Both the position numbers and the translations under genes were made by a program. This document shows, piece by piece, positions 1 to 9,932 of a DNA stretch of 64,000 nt. This DNA comes from Beijerinckiaceae bacterium RH AL1 (lineage in GTDB: Bacteria; Pseudomonadota; Alphaproteobacteria; Rhizobiales; Beijerinckiaceae): assembly GCA_901457705.2 (NCBI GenBank), contig LR590083.2, forward strand, positions 310,001-374,000. The letters run 5' to 3'. Under the pieces are notes generated by a model. That model was given only the letters and a program-made list of their open reading frames with translations, did no database searches and was not told the origin of the DNA. Numbering within the stretch: position 1 is the first letter of the stretch; each line of letters begins with the position of its first letter.

Positions 1-44
1 GTGTCCCCCCGCTCGATCTCTAGGCGGTAGACTGGCATTGTCAT
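1..44 (-). CDS. 5' end of a hypothetical protein, runs off the window
   Basis: Only about 14 codons are present. The minus-strand ATG at 42-44 overlaps the TGA of the preceding gene in an ATGA arrangement typical of translationally coupled genes, and the frame (MTMPVYRLEIERGD) stays open to the window edge. A second ATG lies two codons in. No function can be assigned from so little sequence. It would be the third gene of a small minus-strand operon of unknown role. Confidence 0.45.
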   Translation of the reverse strand, partial: MTMPVYRLEIERGD

Positions 45-295
45 TCGCCCCTCAAGAGCGCGTCCAGGCTCGGCACCTCGCCAAACTGGCGCAGCACCAC
101 CGCATCCTCGAACTCGCCGGTCGATGGGTCGCCCGTGCGTGAAAAGGCGACGGCGCCGGCTGCAGCTTCCGCCATCCGCCTCGCAGCGTTCTCTGCCGCG
201 CCGGCCGACTGCCGATCCTGGGCCTCGCCAGCGACAAGCTCGCCGTCTTCGTTACGATTGAACGGCATCGCCACGAAGTAGGTTATGTGCGCCAC
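41..295 (-). CDS. small hypothetical protein
   Basis: This 84-residue protein starts at a GTG (VAHITYFVAMPF) that overlaps the end of the upstream gene by 13 bases, so coupled translation is likely. I chose this start because the longer open frame upstream is only the shadow of that neighbour. The sequence is acidic and Ala-rich with no signal peptide, membrane segment or recognised motif. The N-terminal beta-like stretch followed by an Ala/Glu-rich helix suggests a small soluble protein. Function unknown. Confidence 0.55.
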   Translation of the reverse strand: MAHITYFVAMPFNRNEDGELVAGEAQDRQSAGAAENAARRMAEAAAGAVAFSRTGDPSTGEFEDAVVLRQFGEVPSLDALLRGE

Positions 296-567
296 GGCTT
301 CTCTCCGCTCTCGCGAGCTCTCGCTTCCTGTTCCCGAGCTGCATCGTTCGTGGCTGAGCCGGGGGAAGAGAAGTAGTACCGCTCCCCCGTCAGAAATGTT
401 GCCATCGCGTCGATCGCCGAGATCACCATGGACGCTGCATGGTAGGCTGGTCCCGTCGGTCTTACGCATCGGCACACCTCGATCATCGCTTCGCGACAAA
501 CACGCATCGCTTTTACGGTCGCCGCCGGGTCCTTGGGCAGGTCGGATCGACCCGTGCGGCGCGCCAT
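283..567 (-). CDS. small hypothetical protein
   Basis: A soluble protein of about 94 residues rich in Arg and Ala, with helices around the stretch VKAMRVCREAMIEVCRCV and a central SMVISAIDAMATFL segment. The ATG at 567 has GAGGG six bases upstream. An in-frame TTG at 579 is possible but has a poorly spaced Shine-Dalgarno. It is the first gene of a compact three-gene minus-strand operon with overlapping ends. No family recognised; the overlaps argue that it is real. Confidence 0.5.
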   Translation of the reverse strand: MARRTGRSDLPKDPAATVKAMRVCREAMIEVCRCVRPTGPAYHAASMVISAIDAMATFLTGERYYFSSPGSATNDAAREQEARARESGEKPWRT

Positions 568-653
568 TTCGTCCCTCAATGTTCTCCTAATGTTCTAGCG
601 CAAAATGACGACGCGAGTCGAGTCGCCCGCAGATCAGGCGTAACGGACCAGAC

Positions 654-1103
654 CTAGCCGACTTTGATCAGCACGACGCCGGCGACCAGAGCAAAGGCGC
701 CGAGCACGCGCACCAGGCTCACCGAGTGCCGTGGCACGCCGAAAAGACCGAACTGGTCGAACGTCAACGAAGCAGCCATCTGGCCGACGACCACAAGCGC
801 GAGCACGAGGGCCACCCCCAAGCGCGGCAAGGCGAACAGGGACAGGATGATGTAAACGCCGCCGAGCACGCCGCCGGTCCACTGGATCGCCGTCACCTGA
901 CGCAAAGAGGCGGCAGCAGGCACGGCCGCCCGCGTCACCAGCAGCGTCGCCACCATGAACGCCGTGCCGCCGAGGTAGCTGACTAGGCCGGCCCACCAGA
1001 TAGAGCCGATCGCATGGCGCAGGCCGCCATTGAATACCTGTTGAGTGGCAATGGCGACGCCTGCCAGCGCCGCCAGGACGATCGCCAGAGCTGTTGGCGA
1101 CAC
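654..1103 (-). CDS. YdcZ/DUF606-type DMT-superfamily membrane protein
   Basis: This 149-residue integral membrane protein has about five hydrophobic helices, starting with LAIVLAALAGVAIATQQVF and ending with VLGAFALVAGVVLIKVG. The helix pattern and the GQMAASLTFDQFGLFG motif match the YdcZ (DUF606) half of the drug/metabolite transporter superfamily, whose members are about 140-150 residues. The GTG start directly abuts the arsH stop codon, so it is probably the last gene of the arsenic operon. Its substrate is unknown; a link to organoarsenical or oxidative stress is only inference from position. Confidence 0.8.
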   Translation of the reverse strand: MSPTALAIVLAALAGVAIATQQVFNGGLRHAIGSIWWAGLVSYLGGTAFMVATLLVTRAAVPAAASLRQVTAIQWTGGVLGGVYIILSLFALPRLGVALVLALVVVGQMAASLTFDQFGLFGVPRHSVSLVRVLGAFALVAGVVLIKVG

Positions 1104-1811
1104 CTAGATCGCCCGCAGGTTCACGCGGGCGCTAAGCTGTTCAGCGGTTTCCTTGCGCTCGCTATAACGGTTGGTGAGATACGGGCTCGCGCCTCGGGTC
1201 AGCAGCGTGAACTTCACCAGCTCCTCCATCACATCAACAACCCGATCATAGTAGGGCGACGGCTTCATGCGATCGTTGTCGTCGAATTCCTGAAACGCCT
1301 TGGCGACAGACGATTGGTTGGGGATCGTGATCATCCGCATCCAGCGGCCGAGGATGCGGAGCTGGCTAACGGCGTTGAAAGACTGCGAGCCGCCGCTGAC
1401 CTGCATCACCGCTAGAGTGCGGCCCTGAGAGGGACGCACGGAGCCCAGCGCCAGCGGTATCCAGTCGATCTGCGTCTTGAACACGCCGGTCATGGCGCCG
1501 TGGCGCTCCGGACTGGTCCAGACTTGGCCTTCCGACCAAACGAACAGGTCGCGCAGCTCCCGCACCTTCGGATGATCGACGGCCGCGGCGTCCGCCAGCG
1601 GCACGCCGGCCGGATCGAAGATCCGCGTTTCGGCGCCGAAGGCGTCGAGCAGCCGCGCCGCCTCGTAGGTGAGTAGGCGGCTGAACGATCGCTGGCGCAG
1701 CGAACCGTAGAGGAGCAGGATGCGCGGCCTGTGCGTCAAAGCCGGCACGTAGAGCGCCGCCTGGTCGATCGGCTCGAAAGCTTTGGGATCGAGGTTCGGC
1801 AGATCAGGCAT
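1104..1811 (-). CDS. arsH: arsenical resistance protein ArsH
   Basis: A 235-residue NADPH-dependent flavoprotein of the FMN reductase family. In other bacteria ArsH oxidises trivalent organoarsenicals. The flavin-binding motif [16 protein letters not shown] lies near residue 30, followed by the family segments [18 protein letters not shown] and [14 protein letters not shown]. The C-terminal tail NRYSERKE is also typical of ArsH. The ATG at 1811 is chosen because it overlaps the end of acr3 by 8 bases and gives normal family length. It is the fifth gene of the ars operon. Confidence 0.95.
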   Translation of the reverse strand: MPDLPNLDPKAFEPIDQAALYVPALTHRPRILLLYGSLRQRSFSRLLTYEAARLLDAFGAETRIFDPAGVPLADAAAVDHPKVRELRDLFVWSEGQVWTSPERHGAMTGVFKTQIDWIPLALGSVRPSQGRTLAVMQVSGGSQSFNAVSQLRILGRWMRMITIPNQSSVAKAFQEFDDNDRMKPSPYYDRVVDVMEELVKFTLLTRGASPYLTNRYSERKETAEQLSARVNLRAI

Positions 1812-2856
1812 TACGCTGCCTTGCCACCGCCGGCCGTTGGCCGCGCTCGTACCAGCCTTTGCTGCGGTTGACGATCGCAACCACGGTCAGCATTACCGGC
1901 ACCTCGACCAGCACGCCGACGACGGTTGCCAGCGCCGCGCCGGAATTGAAGCCGAACAGGCTGATCGCGGCGGCCACCGCCAGCTCGAAGAAGTTGCTGG
2001 CGCCGATCAGCGCCGAGGGGCCTGCAACGCAGTGCTCTTCACCGGTCAGCCGGTTGAGCAGGTACGCCAGCCCCGAGTTGAAATAGACCTGGATCAGAAT
2101 CGGCACCGCCAGCAACGCGATCACGCCGGGCTGCTTGATGATCTGCTCGCCCTGGAAGCCGAACAGCAGCACCAGCGTCGCCAGCAGCGCCACCAGGGAG
2201 AGTGGTTGCAGGATGCCGAGAAGGCGCGGCAGGGCATCACCCCCCCGCCCGACCAGGCGCCGGCGTAGCAGCTGGGCGACGATCACCGGCAAGATGATGT
2301 AGAGCACCACCGACAGGATCAGCGTGTTCCAGGGCACCGTGATCGCCGAGAGGCCCAGCAGCAGGCCGACGATCGGCGCGAAGGCAAAGACCATGATCGT
2401 GTCGTTCAGCGCGACTTGGCTCAGCGTGAAATGCGGCTCGCCCTTAGTAAGATTCGACCAGACGAATACCATCGCCGTGCAGGGCGCGGCGGCCAGGATG
2501 ATCAGGCCGGCGATGTAAGAATTGATCTGCTCGGCCGGCAGGTACGGCCGGAACAGGTAGCCCACGAACAGCCAGGCGAGTGCCGCCATCGAGAACGGCT
2601 TGACCGCCCAGTTGATGAAAAGCGTGACCCCGATCCCGCGCCAATGCTGGCGCACCTGGCCGAGTGCGGCGAAGTCGATTTTGATCAGCATCGGGATGAT
2701 CATCAGCCAGATCAGCACCGCCACCGGCAGGTTGACCTTGGCGACCTCGAGGCCGCCGATCGCGTGGAATACGCCCGGCATGACGTGTCCCAGGGCGACA
2801 CCGACGACGATGCACAGCGCGACCCACAGGGTAAGGTACCGTTCAAAGCGTGACAT
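1804..2856 (-). CDS. acr3: ACR3-family arsenite efflux transporter
   Basis: This 350-residue inner-membrane arsenite exporter (bile acid/Na+ symporter superfamily) has about ten transmembrane helices. Visible signatures are [15 protein letters not shown] near residue 47, the helix-4 segment [13 protein letters not shown] with the conserved Cys needed for As(III) in ACR3, and [18 protein letters not shown]. Length is normal for ACR3. It starts 9 bases after the glutaredoxin-type arsC and overlaps arsH by 8 bases. It extrudes the arsenite made by the upstream reductases. Probably controlled by the ArsR operator upstream of arsR. Confidence 0.96.
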   Translation of the reverse strand: MSRFERYLTLWVALCIVVGVALGHVMPGVFHAIGGLEVAKVNLPVAVLIWLMIIPMLIKIDFAALGQVRQHWRGIGVTLFINWAVKPFSMAALAWLFVGYLFRPYLPAEQINSYIAGLIILAAAPCTAMVFVWSNLTKGEPHFTLSQVALNDTIMVFAFAPIVGLLLGLSAITVPWNTLILSVVLYIILPVIVAQLLRRRLVGRGGDALPRLLGILQPLSLVALLATLVLLFGFQGEQIIKQPGVIALLAVPILIQVYFNSGLAYLLNRLTGEEHCVAGPSALIGASNFFELAVAAAISLFGFNSGAALATVVGVLVEVPVMLTVVAIVNRSKGWYERGQRPAVARQRNA

Positions 2857-2865
2857 GGGATTTCC

Positions 2866-3291
2866 TCAAGCCGAACGGACGGGCAGGCCAAGTTCGTTGA
2901 CGACACGCTCGCCATCTTCCTTGAAGAATTCGCCGCGCTGGGGCGGCAGCAGGCTCATCACCAGCTCGGACGGCCGGCACAGCCGCACGCCATGCGGGGA
3001 GACCACAATCGGCCGGTTGATCAGGATCGGGTGCGCCATCATCGCGTCGAGCAGCGCATCGTCGCTCAGGCTTGGATCGCCAAGCCCCAGCTCGCCGTAA
3101 GGCGTCCCCTTCTCCCGCAGCAGCGCGCGGGGCGTGCTGCCCATGCGCGCGATCAGCTGCACCAGGAGCGCTCGCGCAGGCGGGGATTTCAGGTACTCGA
3201 TCACGTGCGGCTCGACGCCGGCATTGCGGATCAGGCCGAGCGTGTTGCGAGACGTGCCGCAGTCGGGGTTGTGATAGATCACGACGTCCAT
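2866..3291 (-). CDS. arsC: arsenate reductase ArsC, glutaredoxin-coupled type
   Basis: This 141-residue cytoplasmic enzyme reduces arsenate to arsenite with glutathione/glutaredoxin. The N-terminal active-site motif NPDCGTSRNTL holds the catalytic Cys near residue 11. Downstream are ILINRPIVVSPHGVRLCRPS, with the conserved arginines that bind arsenate, and a C-terminal FFKEDGE segment. Its ATG overlaps the TGA of the upstream LMW-phosphatase-type arsC (ATGA). Having both arsC types in one operon gives two reductant systems. Confidence 0.96.
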   Translation of the reverse strand: MDVVIYHNPDCGTSRNTLGLIRNAGVEPHVIEYLKSPPARALLVQLIARMGSTPRALLREKGTPYGELGLGDPSLSDDALLDAMMAHPILINRPIVVSPHGVRLCRPSELVMSLLPPQRGEFFKEDGERVVNELGLPVRSA

Positions 3292-3818
3292 CAGGCGACG
3301 TCCGATCGCGGGTGGCTTGCCCCTTCGGCCTGGCCAATCTCACGGACCTTGGCGCGCAGACTCAGCTCGTCGAGGCTGGCGATCGGCAACGCCATGAACA
3401 GCGACACCCTGGCCTTAAGGTAACGGAGCGCCAAGGCGAAGGCGCGCGCCTTGTCGAGATCGGAACCCTCGACCGCCGCCGGGTCCTCGATGCCCCAATG
3501 CGCGTTGATTGGTTGGCCGGGCCAGATTGGACACGTCTCACCGGCCGCGCTGTCGCAGACCGTGAACACGAAATCCATCACAGGTGCGCCGGATGCCGCG
3601 AACTCGTCCCAGCTTTTGGCGCGCAGGCCTTCGGTCGCGAGACCGACGTGCGCCAGCTCTTTCAGAGCGAACGGATTGATCTCACCTTTGGGGTGGCTGC
3701 CAGCCGAAAAGGCTTGAAAGCGCCCCGCCCCGTTGGCGTTCAAGAGAGCCTCAGCGAGGATCGAGCGGGCGGAGTTGCCCGTGCAAAGAAACAGCACATT
3801 GTAGATGCGGTCAGTCAT
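3291..3818 (-). CDS. arsenate reductase, low-molecular-weight phosphatase type
   Basis: A 175-residue protein of the LMW protein-tyrosine-phosphatase fold. The P-loop CTGNSARS lies near residue 12, followed by AFSAGSHPKGEINPFALK. The segment TVCDSAAGETCPIWPGQPIN carries the extra cysteines expected for a thioredoxin-type disulfide cascade. The C-terminal helix is longer than in minimal family members. It overlaps arsR by 8 bases and the next arsC by 3 bases. Arsenate reductase is the likely role from context; a pure phosphatase role is less likely. Confidence 0.92.
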   Translation of the reverse strand: MTDRIYNVLFLCTGNSARSILAEALLNANGAGRFQAFSAGSHPKGEINPFALKELAHVGLATEGLRAKSWDEFAASGAPVMDFVFTVCDSAAGETCPIWPGQPINAHWGIEDPAAVEGSDLDKARAFALALRYLKARVSLFMALPIASLDELSLRAKVREIGQAEGASHPRSDVA

Positions 3819-4167
3819 GGGCGCGGACCTCTGGCGGGCAGCAGGGCATCAGATCGGCGATCAAGGGAGCGCACAGCTCAGGCCGGCCCTGGCAGCAATC
3901 CTTGACCAGGAAGAGCGTCATTTCGCGCAAGGTGGCGAGATCCGCGCGGTAGATGATTGATCGGCTTTGACGCTCGGCCTTGATCAGGCCGGCGCGTGTG
4001 AGGATCGCCAGGTGCGCCGACATGGTGTTGTGCGGCACGGCGAGCTGACGGGCGACTTCGCCGGCCGGCAGTCCGTCCGGCTCGTGCCGGACGAGCAGCC
4101 TGAAGGTGTCGAGACGGGTGCCCTGAGCTAAAGCCGCAAGGGCCCGGATCGCGAGTTCGTTATCCAT
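3811..4167 (-). CDS. arsR: ArsR-family arsenic-responsive repressor
   Basis: A 118-residue winged-helix repressor of the SmtB/ArsR family. The HTH spans VARQLAVPHNTMSAHLAIL, and the wing follows at ERQSRSIIYRADL. Cysteine pairs DCC, ELC and PCCP in the C-terminal third are candidate As(III) ligands, a placement different from the classical ELCVCDL site of E. coli ArsR. It is the first gene of the minus-strand ars operon. The start codon lies inside a perfect inverted repeat that is probably its own operator. Confidence 0.93.
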   Translation of the reverse strand: MDNELAIRALAALAQGTRLDTFRLLVRHEPDGLPAGEVARQLAVPHNTMSAHLAILTRAGLIKAERQSRSIIYRADLATLREMTLFLVKDCCQGRPELCAPLIADLMPCCPPEVRAHD

Positions 4168-4201
4168 ATGTCCATATTACCAGACATATGATAAACGTCA
4201 A
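4165..4201 (-). promoter_or_regulatory. ars operon promoter with ArsR operator, probably leaderless
   Basis: Read on the minus strand there is a -35 TTGACG (4196-4201), a 16-base spacer and a -10 TAATAT (4174-4179). A perfect 8-base inverted repeat, CATATGTC (4165-4172) and GACATATG (4183-4190) with a 10-base spacer, covers the -10 and the arsR start codon. Transcription should begin about seven bases past the -10, at or within a base of the A of the ATG, so arsR would be read from a leaderless message. Repressor bound here would block polymerase. Confidence 0.75.
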
Positions 4202-4293
4202 CAATAGCTCGATTAAAGGCTCTCTTCCAACCGGGCAAAATTAGACAGGCGCCCGCGCTACGAGATGGCTGGAATTGCCTGCTGGGAACGCCT

Positions 4294-4647
4294 GTGCAAT
4301 TGTCAGGGGTGATCTCGAGCGCCTTCATACGCTTCGTCGTGGCGATCTGCATGCTGGCCGGCTTGATGGCGGGGCCAGCATCGATCGCGGCGCCTGCGCA
4401 CGCGCCGGGCATGAGCACGGCGATGCCGGCGGACATGGACTGCTGCCCGAAGAAGCAGTCCGCTCCACGTTGCGCAAAGTGCCCCCTGATGGCGCTGTGC
4501 TCGTCGCCCTTCACGGCACGGCTGGCCGACCTGCGATTGCCTTCGCTCATCGCACGTTCCGCCCGGCGTGCCGCTCCGGTTGACGAGGCGGTGTTGCCCG
4601 GTCGAAGCGCGCCGCCTCTTCCCGAACCCCCTCGAAGCTCGGTCTGA
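4294..4647 (+). CDS. hypothetical exported Cys/Met-containing protein
   Basis: A 117-residue protein with an N-terminal hydrophobic segment (FIRFVVAICMLAGLMAGPA) that looks like a signal peptide. It is followed by a Met- and Cys-containing stretch, PGMSTAMPADMDCCPKKQ and CAKCPLMALC, plausible for metal binding, and then a Pro/Arg-rich tail. The start is a GTG. Short exported proteins with DCCP-type motifs are common at the head of copper efflux operons. It precedes the YtkA-like gene and the Cus-type efflux genes. No defined family; a periplasmic copper role is inference. Confidence 0.6.
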   Translation: MQLSGVISSAFIRFVVAICMLAGLMAGPASIAAPAHAPGMSTAMPADMDCCPKKQSAPRCAKCPLMALCSSPFTARLADLRLPSLIARSARRAAPVDEAVLPGRSAPPLPEPPRSSV

Positions 4648-4740
4648 CAAGGCCTTAACGGCACTCGTCTCCCTGGCCTTCGCGCCAGGGCTGTCGGCGT
4701 CGCGTGAGCGACGTCCTCGGACTTCGCAGGACATCATCCC

Positions 4741-5148
4741 ATGAAAACGTTCAATACTGCGCGCGCCCTCGCGGGCGCGCTAGCTGGGCTTGCGCCCGGC
4801 GCCGCGTCGACGCACGCCCACGCCGCCATCTCCGACTACGCCTTCCAACTTGTCGACAAGTCGGTGACGGTCGGCCCCGACACGATCATCTCCGTGCGTC
4901 TTGTTGATACCCGGACCGGAAAACCGGTCCCGGACGCCGTGATCATCGCCATGCGTCTCGACATGGCGCCCGACGGTATGGCGGACATGGCGTCGACGGT
5001 CGCTCCGATCCCCGGATCCGCGCCCGGCGTCTACCGCTTCAAGGCGAAGGTGAGCATGGCCGGCGGATGGCGGCTCTCCCTTGCCGCCAAGGTCCAAGGC
5101 GAGGACGGCACCGTCGACCAGAAGCTCGTCTTCAAGGCAGACGAGTGA
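4741..5148 (+). CDS. YtkA/FixH-like exported protein
   Basis: A 135-residue protein with a signal peptide (about residues 1-28). Its single beta-sandwich domain matches the YtkA-like/FixH-like family: a VTVGPDTIISVRLVDTRTGK strand, the AMRLDMAPDGMADM Met-rich segment, APGVYRFKAKVSMAGGWRL and a final VQGEDGTVDQKLVF strand. These domains occur repeatedly beside CusB/CusA efflux genes. The M-x-D-M-x-P-x-x-M spacing may bind copper. It lies 43 bases before the cusB-like gene and is probably cotranscribed. Exact function unknown. Confidence 0.8.
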   Translation: MKTFNTARALAGALAGLAPGAASTHAHAAISDYAFQLVDKSVTVGPDTIISVRLVDTRTGKPVPDAVIIAMRLDMAPDGMADMASTVAPIPGSAPGVYRFKAKVSMAGGWRLSLAAKVQGEDGTVDQKLVFKADE

Positions 5149-5191
5149 TGCGCCGACGCTTGGCCTCCGGGACGACACCGGTTGATAGATC

Positions 5192-6625
5192 GTGAGCCGG
5201 CTCGCGACGCTCGCGGTCGGCCTCGCGATGGGTGGTAGCGGCTTCTGGCTCGGCACCCATCCGCTGATCGTTTCGCCGTATGTCGATGCGGCGATGGCGC
5301 AGCTCGGAGGTCGGCCCGTTGATCACCCGACAGCCGGCGCCGCAATGGCTCTACCTACCCAGATCGCCTACTACCGCGATCCGGACGGGAAAGCCGCCTA
5401 TTCAGCGACGCCGCGCAAGACGGCGGACGGGCGGGACTTCATCGCGGTCGATGCCGTTGCCGACGTGCGCTTCGCGGCGTCTGGCACCCTCAAAGCCGCT
5501 GCCGAGCCGGCTGCCGCGGCGCCGGACGCGCCCCGCAAGATCAAGTTCTACCGAAATCCCATGGGCCTACCCGACACCTCGCCGGTGCCGAAGAAGGACA
5601 ACATGGGCATGGACTACCTGCCCGTGTACGAAGGCGGCGACGGGGACGCCAACACCGTCACTGTGTCTCCGGGGCGCCTGCAGACAACCGGCGTGCGCTC
5701 CGAAGCCGCCGAGCTGAGGCGGATCAGCCAGACGATCCGCGTCCCCGGCACCGTGCAGCTCGACGAGCGACGTATCGCGGTCGTGGCGACGCGCTCGGAC
5801 GCCTACGTCGACAAGGTCGCCAACGTCACGACGGGCGATCGAGTCAAGAAGGGCGAACCGCTCCTGACGCTCTACTCGCCTGAGATCAATTCGGCAGCGG
5901 CGCAGCTTATGGCGAACCCCGGCTACGACGGCTCCAGGCGCCGCCTCCAGAACCTGAACGTGCCCGAGGCGGTCATCGCCGAGATCGAGCGAACCCACAC
6001 GCTGCCGGCCTCGATCACGTGGTCGTCGCCGCGTGACGGCATCGTCCTCGAGCGCGGCGCGGTCGAAGGCATGAAGGCAGCCTCCGGCGCCGTTTTATTC
6101 CGGATCGGCGACATCTCGACGATGTGGGTCCTGGCCGACGTACCCGAGCATGACATCGCTTTCGTCCGCGTCGGCGAACAGGTCTCTGTGCGGGTCCGCT
6201 CGCAGCCGAACCGCGCCTATGTCGGTCGCGTCGGCGTGATCTATCCGCAGGTCAACGCGGCAACCCGGAGCACGAGGGTGCGGATCGAGCTGCCAAATCC
6301 GGACGGCTCCCTGCTCGCCGATATGTATGCGGACGTCACCATCGCTAGCGTAACACCGGCGCCCGCCGTCGCCGTGCCCGACGACGCGGTCATCGACGCC
6401 GGGACCAAGCAAACGGTGATTATCGACCGCGGCGGTGGCCGGCTGGAGCCGCGCCCCGTGCAGGTCGGCATCCGAGGCAACGGGTTCACGGAGATCCGCG
6501 ACGGCGTAAAGGCCGGCGACAAGGTCGTCACGTCGGCGAATTTCCTCATCGACGCAGAGAGCAACCTTAAGGCCGCCCTCGAAGGGCTGTCGGCGGCGAA
6601 CACGAGCGAAGGAGCCAAGCCATGA
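5192..6625 (+). CDS. CusB-type RND periplasmic adaptor with heavy-metal-binding domains
   Basis: A 477-residue membrane-fusion protein of a heavy-metal RND pump, starting at GTG with a signal anchor ([18 protein letters not shown]). Two tandem copies of the YHS-like heavy-metal-binding domain follow: a degenerate one ([20 protein letters not shown], about residues 53-87) and a canonical one ([19 protein letters not shown], about 117-150). Then come the lipoyl/hairpin region with [19 protein letters not shown] and the beta-barrel. It bridges the inner-membrane pump and the TolC-like channel. The last four bases overlap the pump start (ATGA). Confidence 0.93.
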   Translation: MSRLATLAVGLAMGGSGFWLGTHPLIVSPYVDAAMAQLGGRPVDHPTAGAAMALPTQIAYYRDPDGKAAYSATPRKTADGRDFIAVDAVADVRFAASGTLKAAAEPAAAAPDAPRKIKFYRNPMGLPDTSPVPKKDNMGMDYLPVYEGGDGDANTVTVSPGRLQTTGVRSEAAELRRISQTIRVPGTVQLDERRIAVVATRSDAYVDKVANVTTGDRVKKGEPLLTLYSPEINSAAAQLMANPGYDGSRRRLQNLNVPEAVIAEIERTHTLPASITWSSPRDGIVLERGAVEGMKAASGAVLFRIGDISTMWVLADVPEHDIAFVRVGEQVSVRVRSQPNRAYVGRVGVIYPQVNAATRSTRVRIELPNPDGSLLADMYADVTIASVTPAPAVAVPDDAVIDAGTKQTVIIDRGGGRLEPRPVQVGIRGNGFTEIRDGVKAGDKVVTSANFLIDAESNLKAALEGLSAANTSEGAKP

Positions 6626-9600
6626 TCGGCAAGCTGATCGCCTGGTCGGCGCGCAACGTCGTCCTGGTCATGGTCGCGACGCTGTTTGCGGTGGCGGGCG
6701 GCCTCTACGCGCTACGGCATCTGCCGCTCGACGCGATCCCCGACCTCTCAGATACGCAAGTTATCGTCTACACGGACTATCCGGGGCAGGCGCCGCAAGT
6801 CGTCGAGGACCAGGTCACATATCCGCTGACGACGGCGATGCTCACCGTGCCGAAGTCGAAGGTCGTGCGCGGCCTCTCGTTCTTCGGGGTGTCGTTCGTC
6901 TACGTGATCTTCGAGGACGGGACGGACATCTACTGGGCGCGCTCGCGCGTCCTCGAATACCTGAACACCGCCGCCAAGCGACTGCCCAACGGGGTCACGC
7001 CGACGCTCGGTCCCGACGCCACCGGTGTCGGCTGGGCCTACCAGTACGCCATCACCAGCGATCGCCGGAACCTCGCCGAGACCCGGTCGATGCAGGACTG
7101 GAACCTGAAGTTCGGCCTGGCAAAGGCGGAGGGCGTGTCGGAGGTCGCCAGCGTCGGCGGCTTCGTCAAGCAATACAACATCGTCGTCGACCCGCAGCGC
7201 ATGCGCGACCTTGGCATCACCCTCGACAAGATCCGCGACGTCGTGCGGGCCAGCAACACCGACGTCGGCGGTCGAACCGTCGAGCTCTCCGAGTTCGAGT
7301 TCATCGTGCGCGGCCGCGGCTACCTGCGTGGGACCGACGACATCGGCAAGGTCATGCTGAAGTCCGACAACGGCACGCCCGTGCTCCTCAAAGACGTCGC
7401 CCGTATCGAGCTCGGCCCCGACGAGCGGCGGGGCATCACCGACCTCGACGGCAAGGGGGAGGTCGCCGGCGGCATCACCCTGCAGCGCTTCGGCTCGAAC
7501 GCGCTCGACGTCATCGACAACGTCAAGAAGCGGATGGCCGAGCTGCTTCCGAGCCTGCCGGAGGGCACGAAGATCGTCCCGGTCTACGACCGCTCGCGCC
7601 TCATCGAGTCGGCGATAGAGACCCTGAAGCACACGCTGTTCGAGGAGAGCGTCGTCGTCGCGCTCGTCTGCATCATCTTCCTGCTGCATGTCCGCAGCGC
7701 GCTCGTCGCGATCCTGATGCTGCCGGTCGGTATCCTGATGGCGTTCGGCGCCATGCGCCTGCTGGGGCTCGGCGCCAACATCATGAGCCTGGGCGGCATC
7801 GCGATCGCGATCGGCGCGATGATCGATGGCGCTGTCGTCATGATCGAGAACGCCCACAAGCACCTCGAACGCGCACCCCGGGTGCGGACCGACGCGAGAT
7901 CCTCATCGAGGCGGCGAGAGAGGTCGGGCCAGCGCTGTTCTTCAGCCTGCTCGTTATCACAGTATCTTTCACGCCGATCTTCACTCTGGAGTCTCAGGAG
8001 GGCCGGCTGTTCGGGCCGCTCGCCTTCACCAAGACCTTCTCGATGGCGGCGGCCGCCATCCTGTCGATCACACTGGTCCCGGTGCTGATGGTGTTCTTCA
8101 TCCGCGGCAAGATCATCGCCGAGCACCGAAACCCGGAAACCGGGCGCTGATCTGGCTCTATCGCCCGATCATCCAGGCAGTCCTGCGCCACAAAGTCGTG
8201 ACGCTCGTCGCGGCGGTGGCGATCTTGGCGGCCAGCGTCTTCCCGGCGCGCCAGCTCGGCAGCGAGTTCATGCCGAGCCTCAACGAGGGCACGCTGCTCT
8301 ACATGCCGACGACGCTGCCCGGCATCTCGATCACCAAGGCGGCCGATCTCCTGCAGACGCAGGATCGCATCATCAAGAGCTTCCCGGAGGTCGCCTCGGT
8401 CTACGGCAAGGCCGGCAGGGCGGAAACGGCGACCGACCCCGCCCCGACCGAGATGTTCGAGACGGTGGTCAGCTTGAAGCCGAAGGAAGAGTGGCCTGCC
8501 GGCATGACCATCGAAGGCCTGCAGGCCGACCTCGACAAGGCGCTGCAGTTCCCAGGCGTCTCGAACGCCTGGACGATGCCGATCAAGGCACGCACCGACA
8601 TGCTGGCGACCGGCATCCGGACGCCGGTCGGCATCAAGGTTCTTGGCAAGGACCTAGGAGATATGGAGAAGGCCGCCCGCCAGATCGAGGCGGTCGTTCG
8701 CAAGGTGCCCGGCACAAGCAGCGCTTACGCGGAGCGGGTGATCGGCGGCTACTACCTCGAGATCATTCCCGACCGTGACGCGCTCGCGCGCTACGGCCTG
8801 ATGGTCGGCGACCTCCAGGACACGATCGGCATGGCGCTCGGTGGCGATGCGGTGACGACGACCGTCGAGGGGCGCGAGCGCTACAGCGTGAACGTGCGCT
8901 ACCCGCGCGATATGCGCAGCGATCCGAAGGCGATCGCCCGCGACGTGCTGATCTCGATGCCGGCCGGCGGGACGGTCCCGCTCGGCGAAGTGGCGAAGGT
9001 GCAGCTCGGACGCGGCCCGACCTCGATCCGGACCGAAAACGGGCAACTCGCGGTCTACATCTACGTCGACATCACCGGCCGCGACCTCGGCGGATACGTC
9101 GCCGATGCCCAGAAGGCGGTTGATGATCAGGTGAAGCTGCCGCCGGGCACGATCGTCCAGTGGAGCGGCCAGTTCGAATATCTGCAACGCGCGATCGAGA
9201 AGCTCAAGGTTGTCGTGCCGCTGACGCTCCTCATCATCTTCCTTCTGCTGTTCCTTAACTTCGGGCGGATGACGGAGACGCTGATCGTCATGCTGTCGCT
9301 GCCGTTCTCGCTCGTCGGCGGCCTATGGTTTCTGTGGTGGCTTGGATTCAACATGTCGGTCGCGGTCGCCGTCGGCTTCATCGCGCTCGCCGGCGTCGCG
9401 GCCGAGACCGGTGTGGTCATGTTGATCTACCTCGATCAGGCGTTGGCCGAGGTGAAGGCCGAGCGTGTAGCGGCAGGACGGGCGTTCACGAAGGCGGACC
9501 TCAGCGAGGCGATCATGCTCGGCGCCGTCGAGCGGGTGCGGCCAAAAATGATGACGGTCGTCGCGATCATGGCCGGCCTGCTGCCGATCCTGTGGAGCAC

Positions 9601-9796
9601 GGGCACCGGCTCCGAGGTCATGCAGCGCATCGCTGTGCCGATGATCGGCGGCATGGTGTCCTCGACGGTGCTGACGCTCGTGGTCATCCCGGCGCTCTAT
9701 GCCCTGATCAAAGGCTACGGGCTATCCAACGCGCAGGAAGCGCAGATTCCGACCGAAGAGCACGCTGTGTTCGAAACGCGATGGGCGGCGGAGTAA
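6622..9796 (+). pseudogene. cusA: CusA-type heavy-metal RND efflux pump, two frameshifts
   Basis: Joined over two single-base deletions, the protein is about 1058 residues, the normal CusA length. Helix 1 is followed by [20 protein letters not shown], the central helix segment is [17 protein letters not shown], and the second half begins [11 protein letters not shown] and ends at WAAE. The frame breaks at CCCC 7876-7879 (one C short; restores [12 protein letters not shown]) and at AAA 8137-8139 (one A short; restores NPENRALIW). Both breaks are homopolymer contractions and the codons between remain conserved. Sequencing error is therefore more likely than decay. It exports monovalent copper/silver or related cations by proton antiport. 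Confidence 0.9.
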
Positions 9797-9932
9797 TCGA
9801 GTGACGCATCTCCAATCCGCCCTCGTGCGCTTGGCCTCACACCGCAGGCCGATAGCGCAACTCCGCCGCGGTGTGGCAGCGCGACCCTTGCGACGGATCT
9901 CGGGACATGCAACTTCTTGGACAGCCGAAGGG

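Noticed and set aside
6622-9796. Two adjacent complete half-size RND proteins instead of one broken cusA
   Set aside because: The first frame ends in nonsense Arg/Ser-rich sequence while the conserved protein continues in the next frame; two single-base repairs give a normal-length CusA.
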